NCBI GenBank assembly: GCA_028583415.1
Contig: CM053271.1
Coordinates: 91,964,584-92,028,583 of the forward strand
Origin: Protea cynaroides
Lineage: Eukaryota > Streptophyta > Magnoliopsida > Proteales > Proteaceae
Length of the DNA: 64,000 nt
Reading direction: 5' to 3'
This document shows, one piece after another, positions 11,559 through 21,665 of this stretch. A program made the translations under genes and the position numbers. Numbering within the stretch: position 1 is the stretch's first letter; each line of letters opens with the position of its first letter. The notes under the pieces were generated by a model. That model was not told the DNA's origin, did no database searches, and worked only from the letters and a program-made list of their open reading frames with translations.

Positions 11559-13741
11559 TGTTGACACCCCGTCCAATCGGTGCGCGTTAGTGTTGTCATT
11601 GTTGGCAACCCAAGCGAGAAAGTGATTTGGAGGAGAGAGAGTATCTGAGGACTCTCCGTCGGTCAAGCGACCAAAGAGAATGAAGCTTAATTGATGAAAA
11701 AGTCCATCCGAAGTGGAGAGAAAGAAGGAGAGAGAAAGAAGAGAGAGAAAGAAGAGAGAGAAAATGGAAGAGAGAGAAAGAGGAGAGAGAATGGGTGGGG
11801 ACCGGGTGGGTCCGACCTTGGGTGGCCAGGCCGGCATGGCGGCCAGCCCGGCCAGCGGTCGGAAGCCCGCGGCACCAGGCCAGCAGGCCTTGCCAAGATG
11901 CCGGGGCCATGCCACAAGCAAGCCAGCAGCAGCAGCACGCACGGCCAGCACGCAGGGCCACGCAGCAGCAGCCCCGCGCGCAAGGCCATGCCGCGCGCGG
12001 CAAACCGCTGCGCCAAGGCATGCCGCGCGCGCAAGCCAGCGCTGCGCGCAAGGCATGCCTCGCGCAGCAAGCCAGCGCTGCGCCAAGGCATGCCGCGCGC
12101 AAGGCTTGCTCGGCAGCACCGCGCAGCCAGAGCCCGCGACGCCGCGAAGAAGCCAGCGCTGCGCGCATGCGCCGGGCAAGGCATGCACGCAGCCCGGTTC
12201 GACGAAATGCCGCAATGAAGGAAAATGTCCGAACCTTACTGGAAAAAATCGACTTACAGGGCATTACCACACATTCACGGGGGTATTTTGATCATTTTGA
12301 AGAGAGAATATTCCGTATGGGTGGCTTGGATCAAGCCACGACAAAGAAGATTCCAAATGGAGGGCCGTCAAAGATGCGGGATCTGGTATAGCGTCGATTC
12401 GCGCAAAGATTCCATCGCGAGCCTTCCGAGTGGCTGGAAGCAAGATTAAATGGTGGGTTGCGTCGCACGGGAGTGGATCCCTGATTCGGTGGAGCGCATG
12501 CATGATGCACATGCGCATAAGATGCGCATCCGAAGGCTAAGGAGGCTTCCGATTGCACCGACGCGATGAAGCCAATCGGACGGATCCGAGAAGATCCCGC
12601 CACTCTCGACCCATCCAACGGTCAGATTTCCAAGATTCTCTTTCCGCCAATCAGAAGACGACAACGACGTACGTTGCGTCAGATGCGGCGCCGCTTATGG
12701 TGCGTCGCGGCGCATCGAATCAAGGCCGGAGATTCCATTTGGAATAATCTCACCGGCCGAACTTCTTTTGGCCATATCTTGGCCGTCCGAGCTCCGATTG
12801 AGGCGATTCAAAAACTCACGGCTTTCTCTCTCCGAGTAGAATCTGCTGAAATGAAAAAATCAAGGTTTTGAAGGAAAGAGCTGCGGGTTTTGGGGGAAAT
12901 GGTGTTTTGGAGCTTTCTTTGAAGAGCAAACCTCTCTTCACCTTCTTCCTTCTGATACACATGGGTATTTGAGCAGTTTGGAGTGAAGTGTGAGTATGAG
13001 TGACAGTTTGATGTGACTGATGGTGTGCGAGATGCGTTAGAAGAAGGCCGAAGGTCCATTCCATTGACGAAGCGTATCTATCACTATTGGAGAGCTTGGA
13101 ACATCCATTTGATGAGAACTAATCCTTCTGTGATCACGCCGGGAAGGTAATCACGCACACAAATCCTACTTATTGTATCAGAGATATATGGGAAGGGTTT
13201 GTAATGATTTATGATATCCATTTTGTATAACATGTCAAGTGGGTGCTTGACTGGAGTTGGGGTAGGTGCCTCGAGCACAGTTGTAGCTGTGAATGCGGTT
13301 GATGTTGTAGCATCAGGGTTGTAGGTGCAACCATAGCATTTCTGTTGTGTATCGGGTATATACGAAACCCTGGTTAGGGTATTGCCCCGTGGAGTAGCCA
13401 TCACAATGTGTGATTGGTGAACCACGTTATATTGTGTGTCCCATGCGTGTGATTGTGATTGTGGAATAGAAGTCCGTGTCTTTGCGGGTGCGGTGTACAC
13501 ACTTGGTAGACCAAGCCCCCGGTATGGATACCTGTGGGTGGGTGGTTGGTGTGTGCACGAAATGTGTTTGATAGATTGTCTGCGAGAAGGTCTCAAGAAA
13601 TCAGCTCAAGGCAGCATAGCGCAGTTTGATCAACAGCTCTTAGCAGCAGTGTTCATAGCATCAGGGCAAATCGTTTAGTGAAAAAGTTTTAGTGGCCACT
13701 GATTCACCCCCCCCCCTCTCAGTGTCAACCTGGGACTAACA
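11559..13741 (+). repeat. Copia 3' LTR
   Basis: 2183 bp, co-linear with 4351-6556. Many of the differences between the two LTRs are of the type CAG/CTG against CGG/CCG/CG, going either way. It is followed by the second GAATA at 13742-13746. Confidence 0.95.
11840..12205. repeat. GC-rich minisatellite inside the 3' LTR
   Basis: Same kind of array as 4640-5030 ('gcgcaaggcatgcc', 'agccagcgctgcgc' units) but with units gained, lost or shuffled. Confidence 0.85.
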
Positions 13742-13746
13742 GAATA
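13742..13746. repeat. Target site duplication GAATA, right copy
   Basis: Matches 4346-4350 exactly and directly follows the CA of the 3' LTR. Confidence 0.95.
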
Positions 13747-14966
13747 CTATAAGAAAAGTAAATGCAAAGGTGGATTGGACATCTGTAATTTGGGGTGGTA
13801 ATTTTACACCTAGAGATGCTTTTTTCGCTTGGCGTTGGAGTCATGGTAAGTTACCATTAGATGATATCATCAAGTCTAAATCCATCCCAGTGGTGTCTCC
13901 GTGTTATTTATGCCATACAACTGAGGAATATTTTGAGCACGTGTTTTATGGTTGTACTGTGATGGAGGCTGTCTGGAAGGAAATAATTGCATGGTTTGGT
14001 TTTACATGGTCGGATTGTGGATCAATACAAAACTTCCATCTATGGTGGAGAAGGAAGAGTAGAATTGCACCAATAAAGGAAATATGAGATGCCTTTTCTA
14101 TGTTGCTTTGGGGATTATTTGGCAAGTACAGAATCAAGCTTGTTTGATAATTTTCAAATTCAATGTGCAAGAGTAAGGAGCATGATTATTCTGAAGTGTA
14201 GAGAGATGACTTTGTTAAAGCCATGTGTGATCGTCTATGAAGGATTTGGCTATAGCAAGGGTAATGCAGTTAAATACTATTGGTTGCAAACAATGTCGAA
14301 TTGTTGAGTTGTTTTGGCAACCGTCTATGCTGTTTTGGTGTAAGGTAAATGTTGATGGGTGTTGTGTGGGTAACCCTGGCCTTGCGGGATTTGGTGGAGT
14401 GATAAGGGATCCGATAGGAAAGATATTGATGGCATTCACCGAGTATATAGGGCAAAGTACAAACTTTAAGGTTGAGGTGCTAGCTGCAGTATGTGGTATT
14501 TCTGAGGCAATGGCTCAGGGTTTTAAAAAGATATGGCTGGAGAGTGATTCTAAATCAGTGGTGGGCTTGCTGAATAAAGCTATTGTGCCATGGTTTGTTA
14601 AACAAAGGTGGACAGCTATTACAAGTAACGACATGCTTCAAGTTAGAATTACTCATTGTTTCAGGGAAACGAATAATGTTGTAGACAAGTTGGCTAAACA
14701 AGCTGTATTTGATAGGGTGTCTAAAGTTTTGAATAGCTGTCCAGATTTTGTTGCGAGAGAAACTGTGTGGGATGCATCATACAGACCTAGATATAAATTT
14801 TAATAACGTATTTTAGGTTTTGGTAATTTAAATGATGGTCTGTAATGGATCTTGTTGATGGTAATACCAAAGGTGGGATTGACCAATACATGATTTGTAA
14901 CACCCTTTTTTTTCTTTTAATTATAATGCAATTTACTGAATTTTAGCACAAAAAAAAAAAAAAAAA
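13747..14966 (+). pseudogene. LINE ORF2 part 2: zf-RVT and RNase H, with poly(A)
   Basis: Continuing the frame cut at 4350, the zf-RVT region reads F-F-A-W-R-W-S-H-G-K-L-P and a zinc-type C-Y-L-C…H…C cluster (13900-13960). After a stop near 14085 and a frameshift, the frame from about 14237 encodes an RNase H fold: V-N-V-D-G near 14349 (catalytic Asp), the E and D of 'LESDS' near 14538, and 'HCFRETNNVVDKLA' near 14655. The 3' UTR ends 'ttttagcac' plus a 17-A tail (14950-14966). An RNase H at the ORF2 C-terminus is known for some plant L1-type LINEs. Frameshifts show a dead copy. Confidence 0.85.
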
Positions 14967-15988
14967 CGTCACTAAGGACACTTATTAGAGGCCGTATACA
15001 AAATCGCCTCAAAATAATGCAAATTGGTACACTTTTAGAGGCGGTATGCAACCAACGGTATGATTATTTAGAGACAGTTATTTAACCGCCGCAAAATACT
15101 GCCTCTAAATCAAGGATCGTAATTTCGGTTTCGTGCCGGGTTTCGGCCAGGCCAAAAACCAAAATTTCGATGATTTCGGCCCAAATTTCGGTGAAACATG
15201 GTAAAAAAAAAACATTGTTTCGGATCAACAAATCGAGAGACTAAGAGAGAGATTCTGTTAAGATAGAGACACGTGTCTATCTTGTTTGTATTTAATATTA
15301 TTTTTCTCCCACATGAACCTTTAACTCAATGGAAGGAAGAACAAAAATACAAAAAACACCCTTATAGCTTTTAGTCCCACATGGATACTTTTATAGAATT
15401 GAAAAAAAAATCATAATATTATAAGAAGGAAAACTTAGTAATAAACATTTCTTTTAGTCTTTTAATCCCACATGGATTACTTAAAAGAATTGAAAGAAGA
15501 CAAAATGCTATAAAGTAGATAGCTGGGAAAGCAAAATACACTACAGATTGGGTTGTGTGACTGACGTCACTTTTACCAAAAAGAAAAAAAAATGACTAAC
15601 GTCAGTAATGAGCCTAGCTCATAAATTAAAATAGTTAAAAACTTTCTGTGGTTTGTATTTATTCAAATCGGTTTCGTCAAATATCGGTCAAATCAAGATT
15701 TTGGACCGAAATTCTGGTCGAAACCATAAATTCGGATCGAATTTATGTAAAAAAGGTACCAGCATCATGGTTTGTTTCGGATTTGATCAAAACCGAGAGG
15801 TTTCGGCCGAAATCCGAAATTTCGGCCAAATTTCTGAACTATGCTCTAAATATACTCAACACTGGCAGTACCATTAACTCTCTTATTAATTGTGTTGGCC
15901 CATTTAGCGACACAACCTTCGCTAAATGATATAGCGACGGGTTTACCAGTATTAGCGACGGTTATTACCGCCGCATTTTTTTTTAGTG
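14967..15988 (+). mobile_element. CACTA-like DNA transposon, right remnant
   Basis: Resumes after the LINE with the duplicated cgtcactaa. It carries repeated subterminal motifs in both orientations ('tagaggcggta', 'accgccgcaaaa', 'gcctctaaa', 'tagcgacggg', 'attaccgccgc'). It ends 'ttttttttagtg' at 15988, the reverse complement of a CACTA terminus. An internal block 15110-15845 looks like a further insertion. No transposase is seen. Confidence 0.5.
15110..15845. repeat. TTTCGG-rich repeat block nested in the DNA transposon
   Basis: Two ends rich in 'tttcggcc/gaaatttcggc' words (15110-15220 and 15655-15845) frame an AT-rich middle. The middle has three copies of 'cccacatg' spaced about 80-85 bp (15307, 15384, 15468) and a near-palindrome around CACGTG at 15269. 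It is probably a separate non-autonomous element; class unknown. Confidence 0.4.
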
Positions 15989-16980
15989 AGTGCTTCAGCG
16001 TAAGGTTTTTAATACAATGATCACTCTGACCATTAGAAACCTAACAAATTTCCAGAAGAGGCTACACAAATGAAAATTTCATGTTGTTACTAGAAAAAAA
16101 AAACCATTAACTACTGATATCTATGAGAATCACTTCTTCTCTAATAACCAATTGTTGAAACTACTAAACTCAGATTAAGTTCGATAGATTTGAGACTTGC
16201 AAAAAATCAACAACTCAGTCATGAAATATCTAAAACCAAGGGGTAAAAGAGAACTCGATACTCAACAATATGTACTAGCTAAAGAGAGGGGTGGAAGATG
16301 ACTATTAGACAAAGAAGGGGAAATTACAAATATCCGCACTAAAATTCGGGAGGTACTAATATCCTCAAAAAGGCCTCAGCGAAAGACACCGATGTCCACA
16401 AAGACCTCAATTGGAAGATTATCCACAACTTCACTAGAAAACCCTCAGGCAGCCCTAGATTATAACTAGAAATCCTAATTGAAACAACAGTTGCATTGTA
16501 TCTTACATAGAAGTTTGAAACAAGCGGAGGATGAAATTATGAACATATTCATCCGGTGCTCCATTTGTTTCGATCTAAAATTTTATATGTAAAATAAATT
16601 TCAAAATTTATTTGTTTCTAATAGATGAAAAAATAAAAGACGAAATTCCTTTTTCATTCCCCATAGAGAATCCTATATTATGACTTTTAGAAATAAACAT
16701 TGAAATTTTTTTTTTACATATAAAATATTATACGTAAAATTTTATGGTAAAATTTTACATTGAGAGCGAAAAAAAAATCCAATCTTAAGAAGAGGCCATC
16801 AATGTTCACCCATATTTTCCTTGAAAGAAAACCCAAGAAAAATTTCGGGGGGGGGGGAGAAAAAAGAGAGAGATGAAGCTTATCTTTGAAATCCAAATCC
16901 TAAGATATTAGCATTCAAATTTTAAATTAATGACCCATGACTAGTCATTTAGCACAAACGAACAAAACAAAGAAACTTAC
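15989..16980. other. Intergenic, no gene seen
   Basis: AT-rich; includes an 8-G run near 16845. The missing last exon of the acetyltransferase relic at 16981-17309 should lie here if it survived. No stretch encoding the expected C-terminal motif was found on the minus strand. Confidence 0.5.
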
Positions 16981-17309
16981 AGAAACGTAAGAGCAGGTTG
17001 GGATTACAGATATGGAGTGAGCTTTTGCGTGATTGAAGACTGCGACGCAGAGACGTGAAGCAAGGCTTTGGCCTCTATTGCCGGATGGAACGAAGGTGTG
17101 ACGGTTGTCCATCACTTTCCCTCACTTCTCAGCTCGTACACTGTAGGTAAGCTTCCTTGTCGATCCGCTGTTTCGAACATCCTTTGGCTTTCATTCCATA
17201 AGACCTTCGAACCAGGCTCTCTCTCCCTCTCTCTCTCTCCCGAATTATGGGACTTCGTAGTCTCACGTATGGGTGGTTAATACCCTTGACTCCCACTTCC
17301 CTCCTCCAT
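16981..17309 (-). pseudogene. At1g77540-like GNAT acetyltransferase, relic first exon
   Basis: Reading the minus strand from about 17219, the protein reads K-V-L-W-N-E-S-Q-R-M-F-E-T, then Y-E-L-R-S-E-G-K. After a one-base frameshift near 17120 it continues M-D-N-R-H-T-F-V-P, L-A-S-R-L-C-V-A-V-F and S-V-I-P-T-C-S-Y-V-S. This follows the small single-domain GNAT family of Arabidopsis At1g77540 (about 100 aa, acetyl-CoA binding) from end to end up to the Cys-containing C-S-Y-V motif. The exon ends at 16981 with a perfect GTAAGT donor. The only upstream in-frame ATG (17309) is followed after ten codons by a stop, the frame shift is real in the read, and the last exon was not found. Hence a pseudogene, or a gene disrupted by nearby transposons. 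Confidence 0.7.
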
Positions 17310-18608
17310 CACAACCTTAGATATTTCTCTTAATCTCTCTTCCTTTTGTACTCACTTGATTTCTTCCTCTTTGACGGATTGTACTCGCAGACTTTCAAGG
17401 GGTATCAGCAGAGAGCGAAAGAGGGAGAGGGAGAGAGGAAATAGATTTATAATATTTATAATCTAGCGACCGGTGTTTAAGGCATTAAAGAGTTTTTCCT
17501 TTTTTATTTTTTATTTTTAAATGATCAGACAACTGTATACATGGCTGTCTTCATGCACGACTGTGTGTGAGCATGGCTAGGTTTGACCAGGTCAAGTCAC
17601 CGCATTTTCCCAAACGCAAGTCAAGTTAGAAAACTTGTTGAGATGATCTATAGACTCCATCTTACTTGATTAAATATAACACACTGTCAGATATTAATAT
17701 TATATATTATAATAAGAAATTTATTGACCAAATTAAAATCAACGTAGTTTAGATGATGCTAACCATTTAATTACAGTAAGTTATTTCACGGCAAGGGTGA
17801 ATGAATCATGTTAACATCATCATTTGGTTTTAAGCAATTAAATGACATTTATTTCAAGTTCCACTTATAGTGACGTTGATAGATCATCATGTCTTTTACT
17901 TTCTAAGTATATTACACTGAGCAGTGATTGGTGTAAGTGAAAATTTCCATCTTCTAAAAGAAGAAGTTCTAATGGAGTCTCCCGTTATTATAAGGTATGA
18001 GAAAGAGAGAATGTATGCAATTTTATACCCATAATATAGAGAAATTATTTTTAAGATTCAAATCCATAACCATCAGGTTTTAATATGACGATCTTACCAT
18101 CACATCAAAACTCATCCTTTAAAAAATTCCAATCTTCCAAAGAGGTGTGATAATTAGTTTCATCGTACTTTCACCCACTTTCACTCACAAAGTAACAAAA
18201 TTTGGGTCTTAGGTTGATGCCTTCTGATTTTGTCAGAAGTTTTTGTTTTTTATTTTATTATTTATATAAGATCAACAAAGAAATATATTAAAGGATAAAA
18301 AGTTGGAAAATACAGGACAGAAATACTGAAATAGATAAACCTTACAAATTAAGAATAAGCTCGAGCATCCACGAAGACAGACCAAAAACTAAAGGGAGAA
18401 CTGAAACTGAAATGGCCTTGGAAGTCCCACGATAAATCCGCCAACAGAGGAGGAAAGTCCTGGATAGAAGCTCGGAGGTTCATTTAATTGCTTCATATTT
18501 GATGAAATTAACCATATTTATTGGCTTCATATGCATACATTCATAAAATAAATTAAGGATATATACTGGTGGATTGCTTTCTTTGAGCCGCTCTTCTTCT
18601 TCGACTTC
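17310..18608. other. Intergenic, no gene seen
   Basis: AT-rich spacer between the acetyltransferase relic and the TIR gene. It holds purine-rich runs near 17410-17440 and nothing that could be supported as coding. Confidence 0.5.
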
Positions 18609-19977
18609 TTACTCCATTAAGCTTGTCATCACAATCTCTGTAGTGTTTCTTAAGAACTCCGACCAGTCCCTTCAAAACCCAATACAATAATCCATCTTCA
18701 GAAACCCTTTAAATTGATGCGAGAGATAATGTTGTTCGGCAGTTTTTATTTGTGTCTTTTCACATGAGACAGTGAAATGACCATCTGATCTTCCTCATTT
18801 CACGGATTGGGATCTTCGTAATGAGACCACCTTTGTTGTGAAGATATCACCCACTCAAAGTAAATCAGCATGTTTGTATCCCGATACACTAGGAGTGCAT
18901 CGGAATACATGCCAATCCACTTTGACCGGTTAGAATCCTCGCTACAGAGGATCTTTTCCCTCATTTCATTGTCCCATGTGAGATTCACAGGGAACTGTGT
19001 CCGGTGCCATTTTTTTCCCCTATATTGTAACTTTATTTTTTGCTTTTTTAATACAATACAAATGTTTTTTTTATGAGGATAAATCTTGTCATTTCACATA
19101 TACACTCAAAAAATATGCAATGACACAATGACAACAATGACAGTTTTGATAATGACATAAAGATGAAGGATTATCTTTTATGTAACAAGGGTTGTTACAT
19201 TTAGAAATGTAACAATCCAATGAGTATGCATTAAAGAGAATCGTCATGAGAACCTTAATATATCGGAATAGTTTTGATATTTTATTTGGAGACGGATGCA
19301 AATCTATTGGTAATAAAACCTTTAATACAAATCTTATTGTAACAAGGTCTTGTGACAATAAGAATTTCCCAATGATAAATGATAAATCAGTTCTAATTTG
19401 AATTTAAAATCCTTTTTTATTCTCACCTTAAAAAACTTTTGAAATAAAATAGGAGACAAAGAAAAAAAACAAGTTACTTCTTAGTTCCCTTCTTTGGTAA
19501 CAAGATGCACCAAAGATTTGCTTACCCATTATGTGAGTCAAATGTAAGGCCAACGATTTGCTTAGCCTCCCCAACAGCCCATCTAAACCTCCGCAGTTCT
19601 TCAGGGGTATAGCTTCCATTGTCCACCACCTTAAGATCTGAGGCCTTGACATCAAATAAGATGGGGATGACCTTCTTCTCACGTTCCATTAAAAGAGCCA
19701 GTTCATGAAGGCAGAAGTAAGAACTGCAATAACGGGGAGAGAAAATGGTGACCCCAACCTTACATTCTCTTATGGCTGTATCAATTTTATCAAACAGCTT
19801 ATCCCCTGGTTTCATGTTCTTGCTGTCCAAGAAAGGATGGAGTCTGAGGTGGTGAAAGCGATCGTAGAGCAATCCGACGACAGTTCGTTTGGTATCAGTA
19901 CCTTGGTGATTAAGGAAGACATCACAGGGTCTGTGAAGCTTAAGATAGAGGTGCTTGGATAGGGAAGCTGCATGCAT
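18609..19977 (-). CDS. TIR-only protein, two exons (19977-19526 and 18669-18609)
   Basis: Exon 1 encodes a Toll/interleukin-1 receptor domain from Met1: C-D-V-F-L-N-H-Q-G-T-D-T (18-29), R-L-H-P-F-L-D-S-K-N-M-K-P-G-D (45-59), S-P-R-Y-C-S-S-Y-F-C-L-H-E-L (80-93). Glu92 of C-L-H-E-L is the expected catalytic Glu of plant TIR NADases. Exon 1 ends at 19526 with GTAAGC. A 61-bp exon 2 (18669-18609, after …TTTTGAAG) continues in phase as D-W-S-E-F-L-R-N-T-T and ends TAA, giving 170 aa. The size and the 'GLTFDS' ending match a conserved angiosperm TIR-only family lacking NB-ARC and LRR. Such proteins hydrolyse NAD+ to signalling nucleotides in immunity (family knowledge). Oddity: the usual R-G pair after 'NH' is Q-G (Gln25). 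No frameshift or stop; it looks intact. Confidence 0.85.
18670..19525 (-). other. Intron of the TIR-only gene
   Basis: 856 bp, GTAAGC…TTTTGAAG on the minus strand, phase 2. AT-rich. The 62-aa frame at 18800-18988 inside it shows no family features and is treated as chance. Confidence 0.75.
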
Positions 19978-20068
19978 TGTCTTTCACAGAAATTTCAAAT
20001 GGGTGTGGCTATTTCAATATAGCTTCTCTTCCCAAGGGATTTGCAATGAGTTTGGGCTACAGATTGCT

Positions 20069-20079
20069 TTCTATATAGC
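20069..20079 (-). promoter_or_regulatory. Likely TATA box of the TIR-only gene
   Basis: CTATATAG on the minus strand at 20072-20079, about 95 bp before the ATG at 19977. That leaves room for a leader of roughly 60 bases. Confidence 0.5.
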
Positions 20080-20250
20080 TTATGGCATTGTCTTTTTTTG
20101 TTTTCTTAAATTTTTGGTAAGAGAATTACGGCATTGTCAACTTCATCTCCATGAGGAAACGACCATCCACCGATTCTAATACAATTGTAAATTCCACTAG
20201 ATTTCGTCAACGCACACCACACAGCCGGGTTTTTCGGATTTACAATATCC

Positions 20251-20256
20251 CACGTG
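20251..20256. promoter_or_regulatory. G-box CACGTG upstream of the TIR-only gene
   Basis: Palindromic CACGTG in 'tcccacgtgccc', about 275 bp upstream of the start codon. G-boxes bind bZIP/bHLH factors; function here is inferred only from position. Confidence 0.35.
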
Positions 20257-20261
20257 CCCTT

Positions 20262-20311
20262 TGCATAAAGCCTTACATGGTCTTAGACAGCATAAAGCCT
20301 TACATGGTCTT
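20262..20311. repeat. Direct repeat in the TIR gene promoter
   Basis: 'gcataaagccttacatggtc' plus 'tta' occurs twice, separated by only 'gaca', next to the G-box. Confidence 0.85.
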
Positions 20312-21119
20312 ATCCGATTGAGCTCCTTCTTGCTCTCGGTCAATTTGAATGAATGATTATTTTATCAATTGTTGCGCAAGTGTTTTTCTCACTACACAAG
20401 AGAACGGATTTTTTCCAACGTTTTTGGACGATGGAAGAACAAATGCCCATTTTTCCGGGTTCTTTAGTTTTTTTTTTTTTCCAAAAATTCTGTTGGCTTT
20501 GAGAACTAAGAATGTAACTTGAGGCTGGCACGATCCGTGATCAACCCAACACTCTCACTTAAATACAAAATAGAAATAGGGATTCAGATTTGGTCTGATT
20601 GTGGAATGCCCATAATGCTTCATGAAATTAATCTAATTAGTCAAACTTTAGATTTAGTGTTTTTGTAGTTCAATTTAGTTTAGGCTCTCTTTGATATGTA
20701 TTATAGAATTAATTATATAATACATTATGACATATGTAAATGTTTGATATGATTTATGATATTTATTTATATTTAAATAAATTGATATAATATAAAATCT
20801 ACAAACAGGTTAGGAGGTGTTTATCTTTTTTTTTTATGTCTAACGGTATTAAACGATTATTATTTATGATTCATAATTTATTTTCATAAATAATTTATTA
20901 TAAATAACTCACAAACATAAATATAAACTATACCAAAGAAAGTCTTAATCATGTGACAAGAGTATTGGGTCCTTAGATTCTAGTGAGATGATCTCAATGT
21001 TAGCATGAAAGTACTATCTTTGTGATCTAAATACTTTGTTTGTGCAATGCAGGTCCCTTCCCGGCATAGTGATGTGGAGTTTGAAGGAAGTTTAAAGCAG
21101 CTGGTTTGCTATTCAAATA
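20312..21119. other. Intergenic, no gene recognised
   Basis: AT-rich. Near 21054 an acceptor-like 'tgcag' is followed by about 60 exon-like bases (…SRHSDVEFEGSLKQL…) that stop at the LTR at 21120. The family is not recognised, so no gene is called. Confidence 0.4.
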
Positions 21120-21457
21120 TGTTGGGTTTGGTGTCTTGTATTTTGTAGGGTTCCCACAGTTACTGAGATTGGATTTGTGTTAGGGTTTGAGTTTACTACA
21201 TATACGGGGGTAAATCGATAATTGTGTAGGATTAGGGTTTCTAGGATCCCTATATATTGTCTCGGTGGTGAAAACCCTAGGTAAAGCTGACAGGGGAGAA
21301 CACTTTGTCAGGTGGAGAATTGTAGATTTTTTCTTGGGAATAAAGAAGAACTCTCTTTCTCTAGGTGGAGGTAAGCATCACGCGTTAGGGTGCTGAACCA
21401 TGGTAAATTTTGTTCTTCGTGTGTTTTTCTTCTCATTTACGTTCCCAATTCCTAACA
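21120..21457 (+). mobile_element. Solo LTR, short copia type
   Basis: 338 bp from TGTTGGG to CCTAACA (inverted ends), with a TATA-like 'ctatatattg' near 21250. It is flanked by aaata (21115-21119) and caata (21458-21462), a target duplication with one mismatch. There is no internal region, so LTR-LTR recombination is inferred. Confidence 0.7.
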
Positions 21458-21665
21458 CAATATGTTACAATTACTCAAGACTTTCGGCTTCCTCACTGCA
21501 GAATTGTAGAGATTTTTTTTTTCTTGTTATTTTGTGGAAGATTTAAAATGTATGCCTAAATTTTTCTGAATTTATACGAAAAACACTTCCTCTATTTGTG
21601 TAACAGTGTTACCCTTGATTAGTTAACATGTTCAGATATTATGATTAACTAAGAGTGTTTCAATA

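Larger units (their letters stand above)
4351..13741 (+). mobile_element. Complete Ty1-copia retrotransposon, Maximus/SIRE-like
   Basis: Two long LTRs (4351-6556 and 11559-13741) start TGTTGACACC and end GGGACTAACA. A perfect 5-bp target duplication GAATA lies at 4346-4350 and 13742-13746. After the 5' LTR is a primer site for initiator tRNA-Met, and before the 3' LTR a polypurine tract. Domains follow copia order: gag, protease, integrase, reverse transcriptase, RNase H. The Maximus/SIRE assignment rests on the coiled-coil gag extension, long LTRs and tRNA-Met priming. Every large domain is broken by frameshifts and RNase H is partly deleted, so the copy is not autonomous as read. LTRs still align end to end with scattered differences, so insertion is fairly recent. 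Confidence 0.95.

Noticed and set aside
17068..17280. Plus-strand 70-aa frame with a donor-like gtaagc
   Set aside because: The minus strand of the same DNA matches the acetyltransferase family; the plus frame is its shadow.
18800..18988. 62-aa minus frame inside the TIR intron as an extra exon
   Set aside because: It is not needed for the conserved protein and shows no suitable splice phase or family motif.
19428..19682. Alternative minus-strand frame over the end of TIR exon 1
   Set aside because: It overlaps the TIR frame out of phase and carries no motif.
19705..19962. Plus-strand 85-aa frame opposite the TIR exon
   Set aside because: Antisense shadow of the conserved TIR coding sequence.
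18609..19977. Calling the TIR gene a full NLR resistance gene
   Set aside because: No NB-ARC or LRR sequence follows; the short second exon ends the protein.
21054..21119. Possible exon after a tgcag acceptor
   Set aside because: Only about 20 codons before an LTR; no family recognised and no partner exon found.
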